A stretch of DNA of 64,000 bases from Aurantimonas sp036549475 (GCF_036549475.1 NZ_JAZHLI010000002.1:1-64000), one strand, 5' to 3'; numbered from the stretch's first letter, positions 27,201-36,006 are shown. Numbers and translations are program-made. Notes: a model not told the origin generated them from the sequence alone.

Positions 27201-27576
27201 GGTCGCCTCCGGTTATTTCTTGACTGGAAGCTACCGACGACGGTTTGTGATCGCGTTGTGGAATTGCCTCAAATTCGAACGATCCGGCAGCTTTTTCGTG
27301 GAGGGGGTCCCGAACTGCCGTATTGGAAGGCAGTAAGGGATTTGCGGGTCTTTGATTGATGGAAGGATCGTGTCCGAGGGGTGGTGTAGGTCGGCGGCGA
27401 TGGGCAGCGCTTTCCGGCGAGGCCGGGCTGATCAGCGTGCCGCGGCTGGCAGGCTAATGAGAGGATCATCAGGGGAATCGCATTTGGAAATTTTTGTAGT
27501 CTGATTGTTCACTTGCGTTTGCGGTTGCGATGGATTCTTCGCTTGGCCGGCGGATTTTCGCCCTTGGGAGGATGCC

Positions 27577-27677
27577 GTGGAAGAATTCGTCGCCTGCTGG
27601 GAAGGGCTTGATGATCCGCGCACCGGCAATGCCGAACTGCATGATTTCCACGAACTCCTGGTGATCGCGCTGTGCTC
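27577..27677 (+). mobile_element. ISAs1-family transposase, N-terminal fragment
   Basis: The frame from GTG 27577 gives EFVACWEGLDDPRTGNAEL and HDFHELLVIALC, the N-terminal signature of ISAs1 (H-repeat-associated) transposases. It is cut by the N at 27678. The terminal repeats are not identified. The 376 bases upstream (27201-27576) contain no convincing gene and may include the element's left end. Confidence 0.7.
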
Positions 27678-27678
27678 N
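27678..27678. other. single ambiguous base (N), probable contig join
   Basis: The N interrupts an ISAs1 transposase gene about 34 codons in. The sequence after it is unrelated to the transposase and leads into the 3' side of the dehydrogenase gene. As at the other two Ns, a repeated element meets an unresolved base. Confidence 0.6.
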
Positions 27679-27800
27679 ACCGCGTCCCGGCAACCAGTTG
27701 ACACGTCGCCAACCGCGATTCGGCCGGTCGCGGACATGTGACGCACACGGTGGAACACGGCGGCAGTGACCGCCGGGCTCCTGATGGTCTCGTGCGGCGG

Positions 27801-28697
27801 CTACTTCTTGCCGCCGAAGAGGTTGGCGAAGAATTCCACCATCTCGGGGACCATGCGCTGGCCGTAGCCGCCGGCGGCTGCCAGCGACAGCGCCTGCTTG
27901 GGGGCGTTCGACATGACGCTCGGCACGCCCAGATCGTCGGCCATGCGGCTGTAATAGCCGACATCCTTGCGGGCATTGGCAACCGAGAAGGCCAGCATGT
28001 CCGGCTTGCCGTCGACGGCATAGGCCTTGACGAAATCCATCATGCCCGACTTCAGCGGCCCCGCCGACATGACGCCATAGAGCGTGTCGCGCTCGATGCC
28101 GGCCTGGTCGGCCATGGCGAAGGCTTCCGACATGGCACAGGCGGTCGTCATGGCGAAGAAGTTGTTGATCAGCTTCAGCGTATGGCCGGCGCCGAGCGGG
28201 CCGACATGGAAGATGTTCTCGCCCAGATCCTCGAAGACGGGCCTGGCCCGTTCGAAGGCCTCCGTGCTGCCGGCGGCCATGATGTTCAGCTTGCCCTCGA
28301 CGGCATGGGAGGGCGTGCGGCCAAGCGGCGCGTCCATGTATTCCGCGCCGGCTTCAGCCACGGCCGCAGCGATCCGCTTGGTGGAATCGGGCAGCGACGT
28401 GCCGAAATCGATGACGAGACTGCCCGGGCGCAGGCCGGCAATGACGCCGTCCTCGCCGAACATGCGCGCCTCTACCGAGGCGGAGGTGTCCATGCACAGC
28501 ATCACGATGTCGCTGCGGCCGGCGAGTTCGCGCGAGGTGGCCGATTCGACCGCACCACGCCCGACCGCCGCATCGACATTCGTCCGGCTGCGATTGGCGA
28601 TCACGGTCATCGGGTAGCCCAGCCCCTGCATGCGCCCGACCATGGCCGATCCCATGAGTCCGAGGCCGATGAAACCGATGGAAGGCTGATTGGTCAT
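27801..28697 (-). CDS. 3-hydroxyisobutyrate dehydrogenase-family NAD(P)-dependent oxidoreductase
   Basis: A 298-aa beta-hydroxyacid dehydrogenase. The N-terminal Rossmann motif is IGFIGLGLMGSAM. A substrate-binding region DAPLGRTPSHAVEGKL stands where the family has DAPVSGG, and the catalytic Lys lies in GAGHTLKLINNFF (about residue 172). It oxidises a beta-hydroxyacid (hydroxyisobutyrate, tartronate semialdehyde or similar); the variant substrate loop makes the substrate uncertain. ATG 28697 opens the Rossmann fold directly. It is divergent from the TRAP operon and shares a 227-bp regulatory gap with it. Confidence 0.85.
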   Translation of the reverse strand: MTNQPSIGFIGLGLMGSAMVGRMQGLGYPMTVIANRSRTNVDAAVGRGAVESATSRELAGRSDIVMLCMDTSASVEARMFGEDGVIAGLRPGSLVIDFGTSLPDSTKRIAAAVAEAGAEYMDAPLGRTPSHAVEGKLNIMAAGSTEAFERARPVFEDLGENIFHVGPLGAGHTLKLINNFFAMTTACAMSEAFAMADQAGIERDTLYGVMSAGPLKSGMMDFVKAYAVDGKPDMLAFSVANARKDVGYYSRMADDLGVPSVMSNAPKQALSLAAAGGYGQRMVPEMVEFFANLFGGKK

Positions 28698-28802
28698 GCT
28701 CGATCCTTTTGCTGCTGTCCGGCGGCGGGCCGATCTCGGTGGCCGCCGGCGACGCTGAAAACCATCGATACTCCGGTACCGACTGGCACAGCGTATACGT
28801 TG

Positions 28803-28830
28803 TTGACCCGGTCGAGTCATCGGATATAGT
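28803..28830 (+). promoter_or_regulatory. candidate sigma-70-type promoter of the dctPQM operon 1
   Basis: TTGACC (28803-28808) and TATAGT (28825-28830), separated by 16 bases, form the best promoter-like pair in the gap between the divergent genes, 95 bases upstream of the dctP start. Two palindromes follow it within the leader. Confidence 0.5.
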
Positions 28831-28848
28831 CGGAGCCGGGAGAAAATA

Positions 28849-28872
28849 CTGCAATGCAATATTGCATCGCAG
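28849..28872. promoter_or_regulatory. 24-bp near-perfect palindrome, likely operator
   Basis: CTGCAATGCAAT followed by ATTGCATCGCAG is a dyad with one mismatched pair; its inner 14 bases are perfect. It lies just downstream of the candidate promoter, where a bound repressor would block transcription. No matching regulator gene is present in the window. Confidence 0.55.
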
Positions 28873-28885
28873 CAAGGAGGGTGCG

Positions 28886-28900
28886 TGTTCAACTTGAACA
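28886..28900. promoter_or_regulatory. second operator-like palindrome in the dctP leader
   Basis: TGTTCAA-C-TTGAACA is a perfect 15-bp inverted repeat, 14 bases after the first palindrome and 25 bases before the dctP ATG. It may be a second site for a different regulator or a leader hairpin. The dctP ribosome-binding site GGGAGGA follows at 28913-28919. Confidence 0.45.
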
Positions 28901-28924
28901 ACGCGTCACAATGGGAGGAACAGC

Positions 28925-29932
28925 ATGAATTTCGGATATCTCAAGGGTACGGCCGCCGCGCTTCTACTTGGCGCCAGCGTCGTCGCGCTCGGATCGGCCG
29001 CACCGGCCGCCGCGCAGGTCAAGCTGATTGGCGCCAGCCAGTTCGACGAGAACCACGCCTTCACCAAGACGATGCGCAAGTTCGAGGAGCTGGTGACGGC
29101 CTGCTACACCGAGGAGCCGATCGAGTTCGAGATGCATCTCAACTCCGAGCTTGGGCTGGAGAAGGACTACGTCGCCTACATGAACCAGGGGCTGTCGGTG
29201 GATTATGCCGTGGCCTCGCCCGCCCACATGTCGACCTTCTCGAAAATGGCGCCGTTGATGGACATGCCGTTCCTGTTCCGGGACGAGGACCACTGGAACA
29301 AGGTGCTCGAGGCGGATGCCCTGAAGCCGATCGCCGACGACATCCTGGAAAAGGCCGACATCCGGCTCCTGGGCTATGCCGGCGGTGGCACGCGCAACAT
29401 CTTCGCGACGCGGCCGGTCACCAACATGGAGGAGATGAAGGGCCTGTCGATCCGCATGCAGGGCGCCCCGATCTGGACCAGCGTCTTCAATGCGCTCGGC
29501 GCGGCACCGACCGTGATCGCCTATAACGAGGTCTACAACGCCATCCAGACCGGCGTGATCGAGGCCGCCGAGAACGAGGCGGCCGGCGTCGAGCAGATGA
29601 AGTTCTACGAAGTGGGACCGGATCTGTCGCTGACCAAGCACGCCATCACCATCCGGCCGCTGATGATGTCGAACAAGACCTATCAGCGCCTGCCGGAAGC
29701 CCTCCAGGCGTGCATCGACGAGGCGGGTCCGCAGGCGGGCCAGCATGGCCGCGAGATCGAGAGCAGCGAGGACGGCAAGAAGGTCGACGCCATGGTCGAG
29801 AAGGGCTGGATCAAGACCCACGAATTCACCGACCGTGAAGCGATGCTGGCCGCCGCCAATCCGGTGCTGGAAGCCTATGCCGAGGAACTCGGCGCGGCCG
29901 ACGTCCTGAAGAACATCCAGGCGATCCAGTAG
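28925..29932 (+). CDS. TRAP transporter substrate-binding protein (DctP family), system 1
   Basis: A 335-aa periplasmic solute-binding protein. Residues 1-31 are a Sec signal peptide ending near PAAAQ. The mature part has DctP-family marks: MPFLFRDEDHW, the GTRNIFATRPV strand with the carboxylate-binding arginine region, LSIRMQGAPIW, and the helix around NEVYNAIQTGVIEAAENE. It should deliver an organic acid or sugar acid to the DctQM permease encoded next. GGGAGGA precedes the ATG. A strong hairpin after its stop should help keep its transcript more abundant than that of the permease. Confidence 0.9.
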   Translation: MNFGYLKGTAAALLLGASVVALGSAAPAAAQVKLIGASQFDENHAFTKTMRKFEELVTACYTEEPIEFEMHLNSELGLEKDYVAYMNQGLSVDYAVASPAHMSTFSKMAPLMDMPFLFRDEDHWNKVLEADALKPIADDILEKADIRLLGYAGGGTRNIFATRPVTNMEEMKGLSIRMQGAPIWTSVFNALGAAPTVIAYNEVYNAIQTGVIEAAENEAAGVEQMKFYEVGPDLSLTKHAITIRPLMMSNKTYQRLPEALQACIDEAGPQAGQHGREIESSEDGKKVDAMVEKGWIKTHEFTDREAMLAAANPVLEAYAEELGAADVLKNIQAIQ

Positions 29933-29941
29933 TTCGCCCTG

Positions 29942-29968
29942 CGCCGGGGCGGTCCTGCCGCCCCGGCG
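29942..29968 (+). terminator. intercistronic hairpin after dctP (attenuator or mRNA stabiliser)
   Basis: CGCCGGGGCGG (29942-29952) and CCGCCCCGGCG (29958-29968) pair perfectly around a 5-base loop, 10 bases past the dctP stop and 44 bases before dctQ. There is no U-run, so partial read-through or 3'-end protection is more likely than full termination. Such hairpins are common after binding-protein genes. Confidence 0.65.
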
Positions 29969-30011
29969 TCGTCAGCTGCCTTCGCGTTTCCCCGCATAAT
30001 CGGTAGAGTTC

Positions 30012-30491
30012 ATGCATCGCATCCTCGACGCAGTCCACCTCGTCCTCAAAGTGGCGCTGGGCCTGCTCGTCGCCGGCCTCATCATTCCCGTGACGATGCA
30101 GGTGCTGTCGCGTTCCGACTACGTGCCGCGCTACATCTGGACCGAGGAGGTGGCGCGCTTCTGTTTCGTCTGGATGATCATGATCGGCGCCATGTGCGCG
30201 GTGCGGGACGGCACCCATTTCGATCTCGAGATCCTGCCGGAATCCCCCAATCCCAAGGTTGAGCGGGCCAAGCGCATCTTCGTGCATCTGATGATCTCGA
30301 TCGTGGCCCTGATCTTCGTCTGGTACGGCTGGCAGTTCCTGCTCTTCGGCTGGTACCAGACCTCCGAGATCGCCTCGCTGCCGATGAACTGGATGTTCGT
30401 CGCCTGGCCGCTGATGGGCGTCATCACGCTGCTCTTCATGGCCGAGAAGATCATGATCGAGCTGCGCCGCCCGATGGGAGAGGTGGCATGA
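30012..30491 (+). CDS. TRAP transporter small permease (DctQ family), system 1
   Basis: A 159-aa inner-membrane protein with four predicted membrane helices (about residues 10-30, 47-66, 90-112 and 126-147). It has the family motif WTEEVARFCFVWMIMIG after helix 1, and GTHFDLEI. It forms the transporter complex with the large permease, whose start overlaps its stop by 4 bases (ATGA). Confidence 0.88.
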   Translation: MHRILDAVHLVLKVALGLLVAGLIIPVTMQVLSRSDYVPRYIWTEEVARFCFVWMIMIGAMCAVRDGTHFDLEILPESPNPKVERAKRIFVHLMISIVALIFVWYGWQFLLFGWYQTSEIASLPMNWMFVAWPLMGVITLLFMAEKIMIELRRPMGEVA

Positions 30492-31792
30492 CCCCGGGTT
30501 TCGTCGCGGCGCTGCTCTTCGGGCTGTTCCTGCTTTTCATCATCCTGCGGGTGCCGGTCGCCTTTGCGCTCGCGCTCGCCTGCATCCCGGTGTTCTTCCT
30601 GGAGCCGCGGCTGACGCCGATCCTCCTGCTGCAGGAGATGTTCCGCTCCTACAATTCCTTCGTGCTCCTGGCGGTGCCGTTCTTCCTGCTCGCCGCCAAC
30701 CTGATGAACGCGGCGGGCATCACCGACCGGTTGATCCGGCTGGCGCGGGCGCTGGTCGGGCATCTTCCCGGCGGCCTGGGCCACGTCAATGTCGTGGTCT
30801 CGATGTTCTTTGCCGGCATCTCGGGAAGCTCGACGGCGGATGCGGCCGGTATCGGCTCGCTGCTGATCCCGCAGATGAAGAAGGAGGGGTTCTCCTCCTC
30901 CTTCTCCGTCGCGGTCACCGCCTGTTCGTCGGTCATGGGCGTCATCATCCCGCCGTCGATCCTGATGGTGGTCTGGGGCGGGCTGATGTCGGTCTCGATC
31001 GGCGGGCTGTTCCTGGCCGGCATCATCCCGGGCATCCTGATCGCCGGCGCGCAGATGACCACCGTTTACATCTACGCGAGGCGCCACGGCATGGGGCTGC
31101 ACGCGCGTGCGACCCTGAACGAGCTCGCGGGCGCGATCCTGGGGGCGGTGCTCGCGCTGATGACGCCGATCATCATTGTCGGCGGTATCGTCGGCGGTTT
31201 CTTCACGCCGACCGAGGCCTCGGTGATCGCCGCGCTCTATGCGCTCTTCCTCGGCGTGGTCGTCTATCGCACCATCGGCGTGCGCCTGCTGACCGAGGTC
31301 CTCTACGACACCGGACGCTTCGCCTCGATCGCGCTGTTCTGCATCGGCACCGCCAGCGCCTTCGGCTGGATCCTAGCCTATTTCAAGGTCCCGGCGGCCC
31401 TCGTCGCCTATGTGCAGGCGATGGATCTCGGCGTCACCGAGATGGGCTTTGCCGTCGCGATTGCGTTCCTGGTCATCGGCTGCTTCATCGACGCGATCCC
31501 GGCGATCATCATTCTTGGCACGGTGCTGTGGCCGGTCACCCAGTCGGTCGGCATGCATCCGATCCACTTCGCCATGATCGGCGTGATCAGCCTCGCCTTC
31601 GGCCTCGTGACGCCGCCCTACGGACTGTGCCTGCTGATCTCGTGTTCGGTCGCCGGCATAACGGTCAAACGAGTGTTGCGGGACGTCACGATCATTCTCG
31701 CGCCGATGCTGGCGATCCTGGCGCTTGTCATCATCTTCCCGTCGATCAGCCTCTGGCTGCCGCGGATGCTGATGCCGCAATTCGTCAACTGA
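30488..31792 (+). CDS. TRAP transporter large permease (DctM family), system 1
   Basis: A 434-aa protein with about 12 hydrophobic segments, the sodium-coupled transport subunit. Family motifs include AVPFFLLAANLMNAAGITDRL, GISGSSTADAAGIGSLLIPQM near residue 120, IPPSILMVVWG, and the C-terminal VTPPYGLCLLIS. It is coupled to dctQ. The next gene, an AGE-family epimerase, starts 88 bases downstream on the same strand and may process the imported substrate. Confidence 0.92.
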   Translation: MTPGFVAALLFGLFLLFIILRVPVAFALALACIPVFFLEPRLTPILLLQEMFRSYNSFVLLAVPFFLLAANLMNAAGITDRLIRLARALVGHLPGGLGHVNVVVSMFFAGISGSSTADAAGIGSLLIPQMKKEGFSSSFSVAVTACSSVMGVIIPPSILMVVWGGLMSVSIGGLFLAGIIPGILIAGAQMTTVYIYARRHGMGLHARATLNELAGAILGAVLALMTPIIIVGGIVGGFFTPTEASVIAALYALFLGVVVYRTIGVRLLTEVLYDTGRFASIALFCIGTASAFGWILAYFKVPAALVAYVQAMDLGVTEMGFAVAIAFLVIGCFIDAIPAIIILGTVLWPVTQSVGMHPIHFAMIGVISLAFGLVTPPYGLCLLISCSVAGITVKRVLRDVTIILAPMLAILALVIIFPSISLWLPRMLMPQFVN

Positions 31793-31880
31793 GCGATCGG
31801 CCCAGGGAAAGGAGCGCGGCACCCGGACACGGTATGCCGCGTTTCCCGTTTGCGCCGGGTACGATCGCGAGGAGAAACGC

Positions 31881-33068
31881 ATGACACGCAGCGATCGACG
31901 GCCGGACCTGTGGCTTCATCAACAGGCGATGCCGTTCTGGATCGGGCGGGCGCAGGACCCGCAGCATGGCGGCTTCGTCGACCGGCTGTCGGCCGGCGGC
32001 GAGCCCTATGTGGAGGATCCGAAGACGACGCTGGTGCAGGCGCGGATGCTGTTCACCTGCGCCCATGCTCGGCTGAACGGCGGCGGGAGCGAATGCGTGG
32101 ACGGCGCCGAGACCGCGCTGGCCTTCCTGACGGATCATCTGCGCGATCCTGTCGATGGCGGCTTTTTTCGCGCGGTCGGCCGCGACGGCGACCCGGCCGC
32201 GCCCGGCGCGAACCGGGTCAAGGACGCCTACGACCACAGCTTCGTGCTGCTCGGCCTTGCGGCATGGCTGCGGCTCGGTGCTTCGGACGCGGCGCAGACG
32301 ATGCTCGAGGAGACCTTCGCCTGGTTCCACGGCACGCTCTTCGATCCGGCGACCGGCGGCTATCACGAGGACGACCGTGTCACGCGGCCATCCGAGCCCT
32401 ATCCGCTGCCGCGCCGCCAGAACCCGCACATGCATCTCTTCGAGGCGCTGCTGGCGCTGTACGAGGCGACGGGCGAGGCGCGCTGGCTCGACCATTCCCG
32501 CCGCATCCTCGGTGTCTTCGAGGCGCATTTCTTCGATGCAGATACCGGATCGCTGCGGGAATTCCTGGACCGCGATCTCGGCGAAGCGCCGCCGCCGGCC
32601 GGCCGCATCCGCGAACCCGGCCACCAGTTCGAATGGGTCTGGCTGCTGCACCGCTACGCGGCGCTGTCCGGCGACCGGCGCTTCGACCCCCATGCCGCGG
32701 TGCTCTACCGGTTCGGCTGGAACCACGGCACGCATCGCGGCGGGCGCCTGGGTGGCGGCGTCTATGACGAGATCGATCCGTCGGGCGCCCCGATGGCAGT
32801 CTCGATGCTGCTGTGGCCGCAGACGGAAGGCATCAAGGCGCATCTGGCGCGGGCCGAATCGGCCGGCGACCGCGAGGGCATGACCCGGGCCCGGCAATTG
32901 TCGGCGCTGATGTTCAAGAACCACATCGCCGCCGACCGCCCGATCTGGCGCAACCAGATCGACCTCGACGGCAGGACGCTGCAGCCGGACGCCCCGACGC
33001 GGCTGCTCTACCATGTCGCCATGGCGATCATCGAAGGCCAGCGGCTGGGTGCGTGGACGCCGCAATAG
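31881..33068 (+). CDS. AGE-family epimerase/isomerase
   Basis: A 395-aa (alpha/alpha)6-barrel protein of the N-acylglucosamine 2-epimerase / mannose isomerase family. Conserved patches include HGGFVDRL near residue 30, KTTLVQARMLF, YDHSFVLLGLAAW, NPHMHLFEALLALYE, and EPGHQFEWVWLL with a catalytic His. The set resembles aldose-ketose isomerases such as mannose isomerase more than renin-binding-type epimerases, but the exact sugar is unknown. GAGGAGAAACGC precedes the ATG. It probably follows dctM in the same operon. Confidence 0.85.
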   Translation: MTRSDRRPDLWLHQQAMPFWIGRAQDPQHGGFVDRLSAGGEPYVEDPKTTLVQARMLFTCAHARLNGGGSECVDGAETALAFLTDHLRDPVDGGFFRAVGRDGDPAAPGANRVKDAYDHSFVLLGLAAWLRLGASDAAQTMLEETFAWFHGTLFDPATGGYHEDDRVTRPSEPYPLPRRQNPHMHLFEALLALYEATGEARWLDHSRRILGVFEAHFFDADTGSLREFLDRDLGEAPPPAGRIREPGHQFEWVWLLHRYAALSGDRRFDPHAAVLYRFGWNHGTHRGGRLGGGVYDEIDPSGAPMAVSMLLWPQTEGIKAHLARAESAGDREGMTRARQLSALMFKNHIAADRPIWRNQIDLDGRTLQPDAPTRLLYHVAMAIIEGQRLGAWTPQ

Positions 33069-33150
33069 GGGGCGTCCACCAGAGAACTGACTGAGTGTGC
33101 TGCGGCTGCCCGCAACGGGGCTGCACTCGTAATCGCCATCGGCGGGTCCG

Positions 33151-34194
33151 TCAGGCCCCGTCGGCCGCCACGGCGACGCTGCTTCCGGACCGTCCGGCCT
33201 CGATCAGCGCGTCGATCAGGCGATGCACCTTCAGCGCCTCGCGTCCCGAGATCCGCGGCGAACGGCGCTCGTCCAGCGCATCGAGGAAATCGGCGATGGC
33301 GCTGCGATGCCAGTCATGGGGGAAGTCCATCGGATTGGCGCCGGTACCGCCGGCGGTCTTCAGCGGCGCGACAAGCTCGGTGCGCCCATCGTGGAAGGCG
33401 ACGTCGAGTCCGGTGCCGGCCAGGACGGCCGTCCCGTTGCGGCAGATGAACTCGATCCGCTCGGCAAAGCCCGGATAGGCGGCCGTCGTCGCGTCGACCG
33501 TGCCGAGCGCGCCGTTTTCGAAGCGGATGCCGGCAGCGACCATGTCCTCGGTCTCCATCACATGCAGCGGACTGGTCGCGGCAAAGCCGCGGACCTCGGC
33601 CGCACGCCCAGCCAGGCTCAGCATGAGATCGAGCGTGTGGATGCCCTGGGTCAGGAGAACGCCGCCGCCGTCGCGTGCGAGACTGCCGCGGCCCGGCTCG
33701 TCGTAATAGGCCTGCGGGCGCCACAGGCGGATCGTGGTCGAACAGCCGGCGATCTCGCCGAGATTGCCTCCAGCTAACATCCGGGCGAGCGCTTCGCCGG
33801 CCGGGCGGAACCGGTACTGCAGGACGATGCCGAGCGTCACGCCGGCGGCTTCGCACGCCGCGACCAGCCGGGTGGCGCGCTCCGTGGTGATTTCCACCGG
33901 CTTTTCCAGGAGGACGTTCTTGCCCGCCGCGGCGCATCGCCCGACGATGTCGAGATGCGTGTTGGCCGGGGTCATGACGATGACGCTGTCGACGCCGGGA
34001 TCCTCGAGGATCGTCTCCAGGCGCTCGCAAGTCGGGAACGGGAACTGCGCCGCGAAGGCCTCGCGCCTAGCGGCTGTCGGGCTGTAGGCGTAGGCGACCT
34101 CGACCCGGTCGGCGAGATCCATGAGGCTGCGGGCATGGGCGCCCACCACCATGCCGAGCCCGACCAGTGCGACCCGTCGTTTCTGAACCGTCAA
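33151..34194 (-). CDS. Gfo/Idh/MocA-family oxidoreductase
   Basis: A 347-aa NAD(P)-dependent oxidoreductase. The N-terminal Rossmann motif ALVGLGMVVGAHARS is followed by the EKP motif in NVLLEKPVEIT (about residue 95) with the catalytic-region Lys. It most likely acts on a sugar, inositol or sugar-derived ketone. The start is TTG 34194: it lies 6 bases after GGAGGAA (34207-34201), and residues upstream look non-coding, although the frame is open to 34266. It converges with the AGE epimerase gene (82-base gap) and lies downstream of the aldehyde dehydrogenase terminator. Confidence 0.87.
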   Translation of the reverse strand: MTVQKRRVALVGLGMVVGAHARSLMDLADRVEVAYAYSPTAARREAFAAQFPFPTCERLETILEDPGVDSVIVMTPANTHLDIVGRCAAAGKNVLLEKPVEITTERATRLVAACEAAGVTLGIVLQYRFRPAGEALARMLAGGNLGEIAGCSTTIRLWRPQAYYDEPGRGSLARDGGGVLLTQGIHTLDLMLSLAGRAAEVRGFAATSPLHVMETEDMVAAGIRFENGALGTVDATTAAYPGFAERIEFICRNGTAVLAGTGLDVAFHDGRTELVAPLKTAGGTGANPMDFPHDWHRSAIADFLDALDERRSPRISGREALKVHRLIDALIEAGRSGSSVAVAADGA

Positions 34195-34317
34195 AATCCG
34201 TTCCTCCCCCGAATATGCAGTGAACCTTCCCGTTGTTACTGTCGGCCAGATGCCGGGGGATGCCAAGGGTCGATCCGCGCCGCGATGGAGGCGCGGGCGG
34301 TGAGGGGAATACGCAAG

Positions 34318-34351
34318 AAAGCCCCCGGAAACGTCGGTCTCCGGGGGCTTT
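34318..34351 (-). terminator. rho-independent terminator of the aldehyde dehydrogenase gene
   Basis: AAAGCCCCCGGA (34318-34329) and TCCGGGGGCTTT (34340-34351) pair perfectly around a 10-base loop, with a short T-run on the minus strand, 19 bases past the stop of the gene at 34371-35957. Confidence 0.85.
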
Positions 34352-34370
34352 GTCGTGAACTGCGTTCGGC

Positions 34371-35957
34371 TTAGCTGCGCTTGCCGTCGATGCGACGCGG
34401 CACGTTCAGCGGGTTGGACTCCTGCAGGGCCTTCGGCAGCAGCGCGTCAGGCATGTCCTGGTAGCTCACCGGACGCAGGAAGCGCGCGATGGCGAGCGTG
34501 CCGACCGAGGTGGAGCGGCCATCCGACGTCGCCGGGTAGGGGCCGCCGTGCACCATGGCCGGGGCGACCTCGACACCGGTGCCGAAGCCGTTGACCAGGA
34601 TCCGTCCGGCCTTCTCCTCCAGCACGGGCAGAAGCTTGCGGGCGTCGTCGTGGTCGCCCTCTTCCATGTGAACGGCGATGGTCAGCTGACCTTCCACCGC
34701 TCCTAGAACCTTCTGGAGTTCGGCTTCGTCGGTGCAACGCACGATCAGCGAGGTCGAACCGAAGACCTCTTCCTGCAACTCGGGATGGGCGAGGAAATCG
34801 CCCGCCTTGGTGGAGAACAGGGCGGCCTGGCCCTGGAACTTCTCGCCGACCTTGCCTTCGGCCAGCTTCTCCACCTGGGAGTGGCTGGCCAGGCGCTCGA
34901 CGCCCTCGCAATAGGACTTGTGGATGCCCGGCGTCAGCATGGTCGCGGCCGGCGCCTCGCCGAGTGCCGCACTGGCGCCCTTCACGAAGCTCTGCAGGCC
35001 GTCGCCGTCGATGGCCAGGATCAGGCCGGGATTGGTGCAGAACTGACCGGCACCCATGGTCAGCGAGCCAACGAAGGCCTTGCCGATCGCTTCGCCGCGT
35101 GCGGCGAGCGCGCCGGACAGAAGCACGACCGGGTTGATCGAGCTCATCTCGGCATAGACAGGGATCGGCTCGGGGCGAGCGGCGGCCGTGGCCATCAGCG
35201 CCGTACCGCCACCGCGCGAGCCGGTGAAGCCGACAGCCTTGATGCGCGGATCGGCGACGAGGCCCTGGCCGATGTCGCGGCCGGAGCCGAACAGCATCGA
35301 GAAGACGCCCTCATGCAGGCCGCAATCCTTGACTGCCTTCTGCACCGCCTTGCCGACGAGTTCGGACGTGCCGGGATGGGCCGAATGGGCCTTCACGATG
35401 ACCGGGCAGCCGGCGGCCAGCGCCGAGGCCGTGTCGCCGCCCGCGACCGAGAAGGCCAGCGGGAAGTTGGAGGCGCCGAAGACGGCGACGGGGCCGACGG
35501 CGACATTGCGCAGGCGCAGGTCGACGCGGGGCATCGGCTTGCGGTCCGGCATCGCCGGGTCAATGCGGGCTTCCAGGAAGGAGCCTTCGCGCACGGTGGC
35601 GGCGAACAGCCGAAGCTGGCCGACGGTGCGCCCGCGCTCGCCTTCGACACGGCCCTGGGGCAGGCCGGTCTCGGTGACGCAGCGCTGGACCAGCTCGTCG
35701 CCGATATCCATGATGTTCTGCGCGATGGTCTCCAGGAACACCGCCCGCGTTTCCAGATCGGTCTCGCGATAGATCGGGAAGGCTTCGGCGGCGAGCGCGC
35801 AGGCCTTTTCCAGATCGGCACGCTCGGCGGCGCCGAACGCCGGCTGGAGCTTCTCGCCGGTCGCGGCGTCGAGACCGAAGATCTCGCCTGCGCTACCGTG
35901 TCGTGTCGCGCCTCCGATAAGGAGGTCTCCTGTCAAAGCCATCAATTCACCTGTCAT
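34371..35957 (-). CDS. 2,5-dioxovalerate (alpha-ketoglutarate semialdehyde) dehydrogenase
   Basis: A 528-aa aldehyde dehydrogenase of the KGSADH type. The catalytic Cys lies in GAGQFCTNPGL and the general base Glu in VYAEMSSINPVV, a variant of the family's ELGSINPV. VFGASNFPLAFSVAGGDTAS and PVIVKAHSAHPGTSEL are characteristic of this subgroup. It oxidises 2,5-dioxopentanoate to 2-oxoglutarate, the last step of non-phosphorylating pentose, glucarate and hydroxyproline pathways. A second in-frame ATG (MALTGDLL) lies five codons in. Its own terminator follows. Confidence 0.88.
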   Translation of the reverse strand: MTGELMALTGDLLIGGATRHGSAGEIFGLDAATGEKLQPAFGAAERADLEKACALAAEAFPIYRETDLETRAVFLETIAQNIMDIGDELVQRCVTETGLPQGRVEGERGRTVGQLRLFAATVREGSFLEARIDPAMPDRKPMPRVDLRLRNVAVGPVAVFGASNFPLAFSVAGGDTASALAAGCPVIVKAHSAHPGTSELVGKAVQKAVKDCGLHEGVFSMLFGSGRDIGQGLVADPRIKAVGFTGSRGGGTALMATAAARPEPIPVYAEMSSINPVVLLSGALAARGEAIGKAFVGSLTMGAGQFCTNPGLILAIDGDGLQSFVKGASAALGEAPAATMLTPGIHKSYCEGVERLASHSQVEKLAEGKVGEKFQGQAALFSTKAGDFLAHPELQEEVFGSTSLIVRCTDEAELQKVLGAVEGQLTIAVHMEEGDHDDARKLLPVLEEKAGRILVNGFGTGVEVAPAMVHGGPYPATSDGRSTSVGTLAIARFLRPVSYQDMPDALLPKALQESNPLNVPRRIDGKRS

Positions 35958-36006
35958 TTGCAGCCATGCCCGCTCTGCCGAGGCGAACGGGCGATTCAGT
36001 ACCCGG

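Noticed and set aside
27126..27359. Small rightward frame in the gap after the peptidase gene
   Set aside because: No domain, poor start context, and it overlaps the peptidase signal-peptide region on the other strand.
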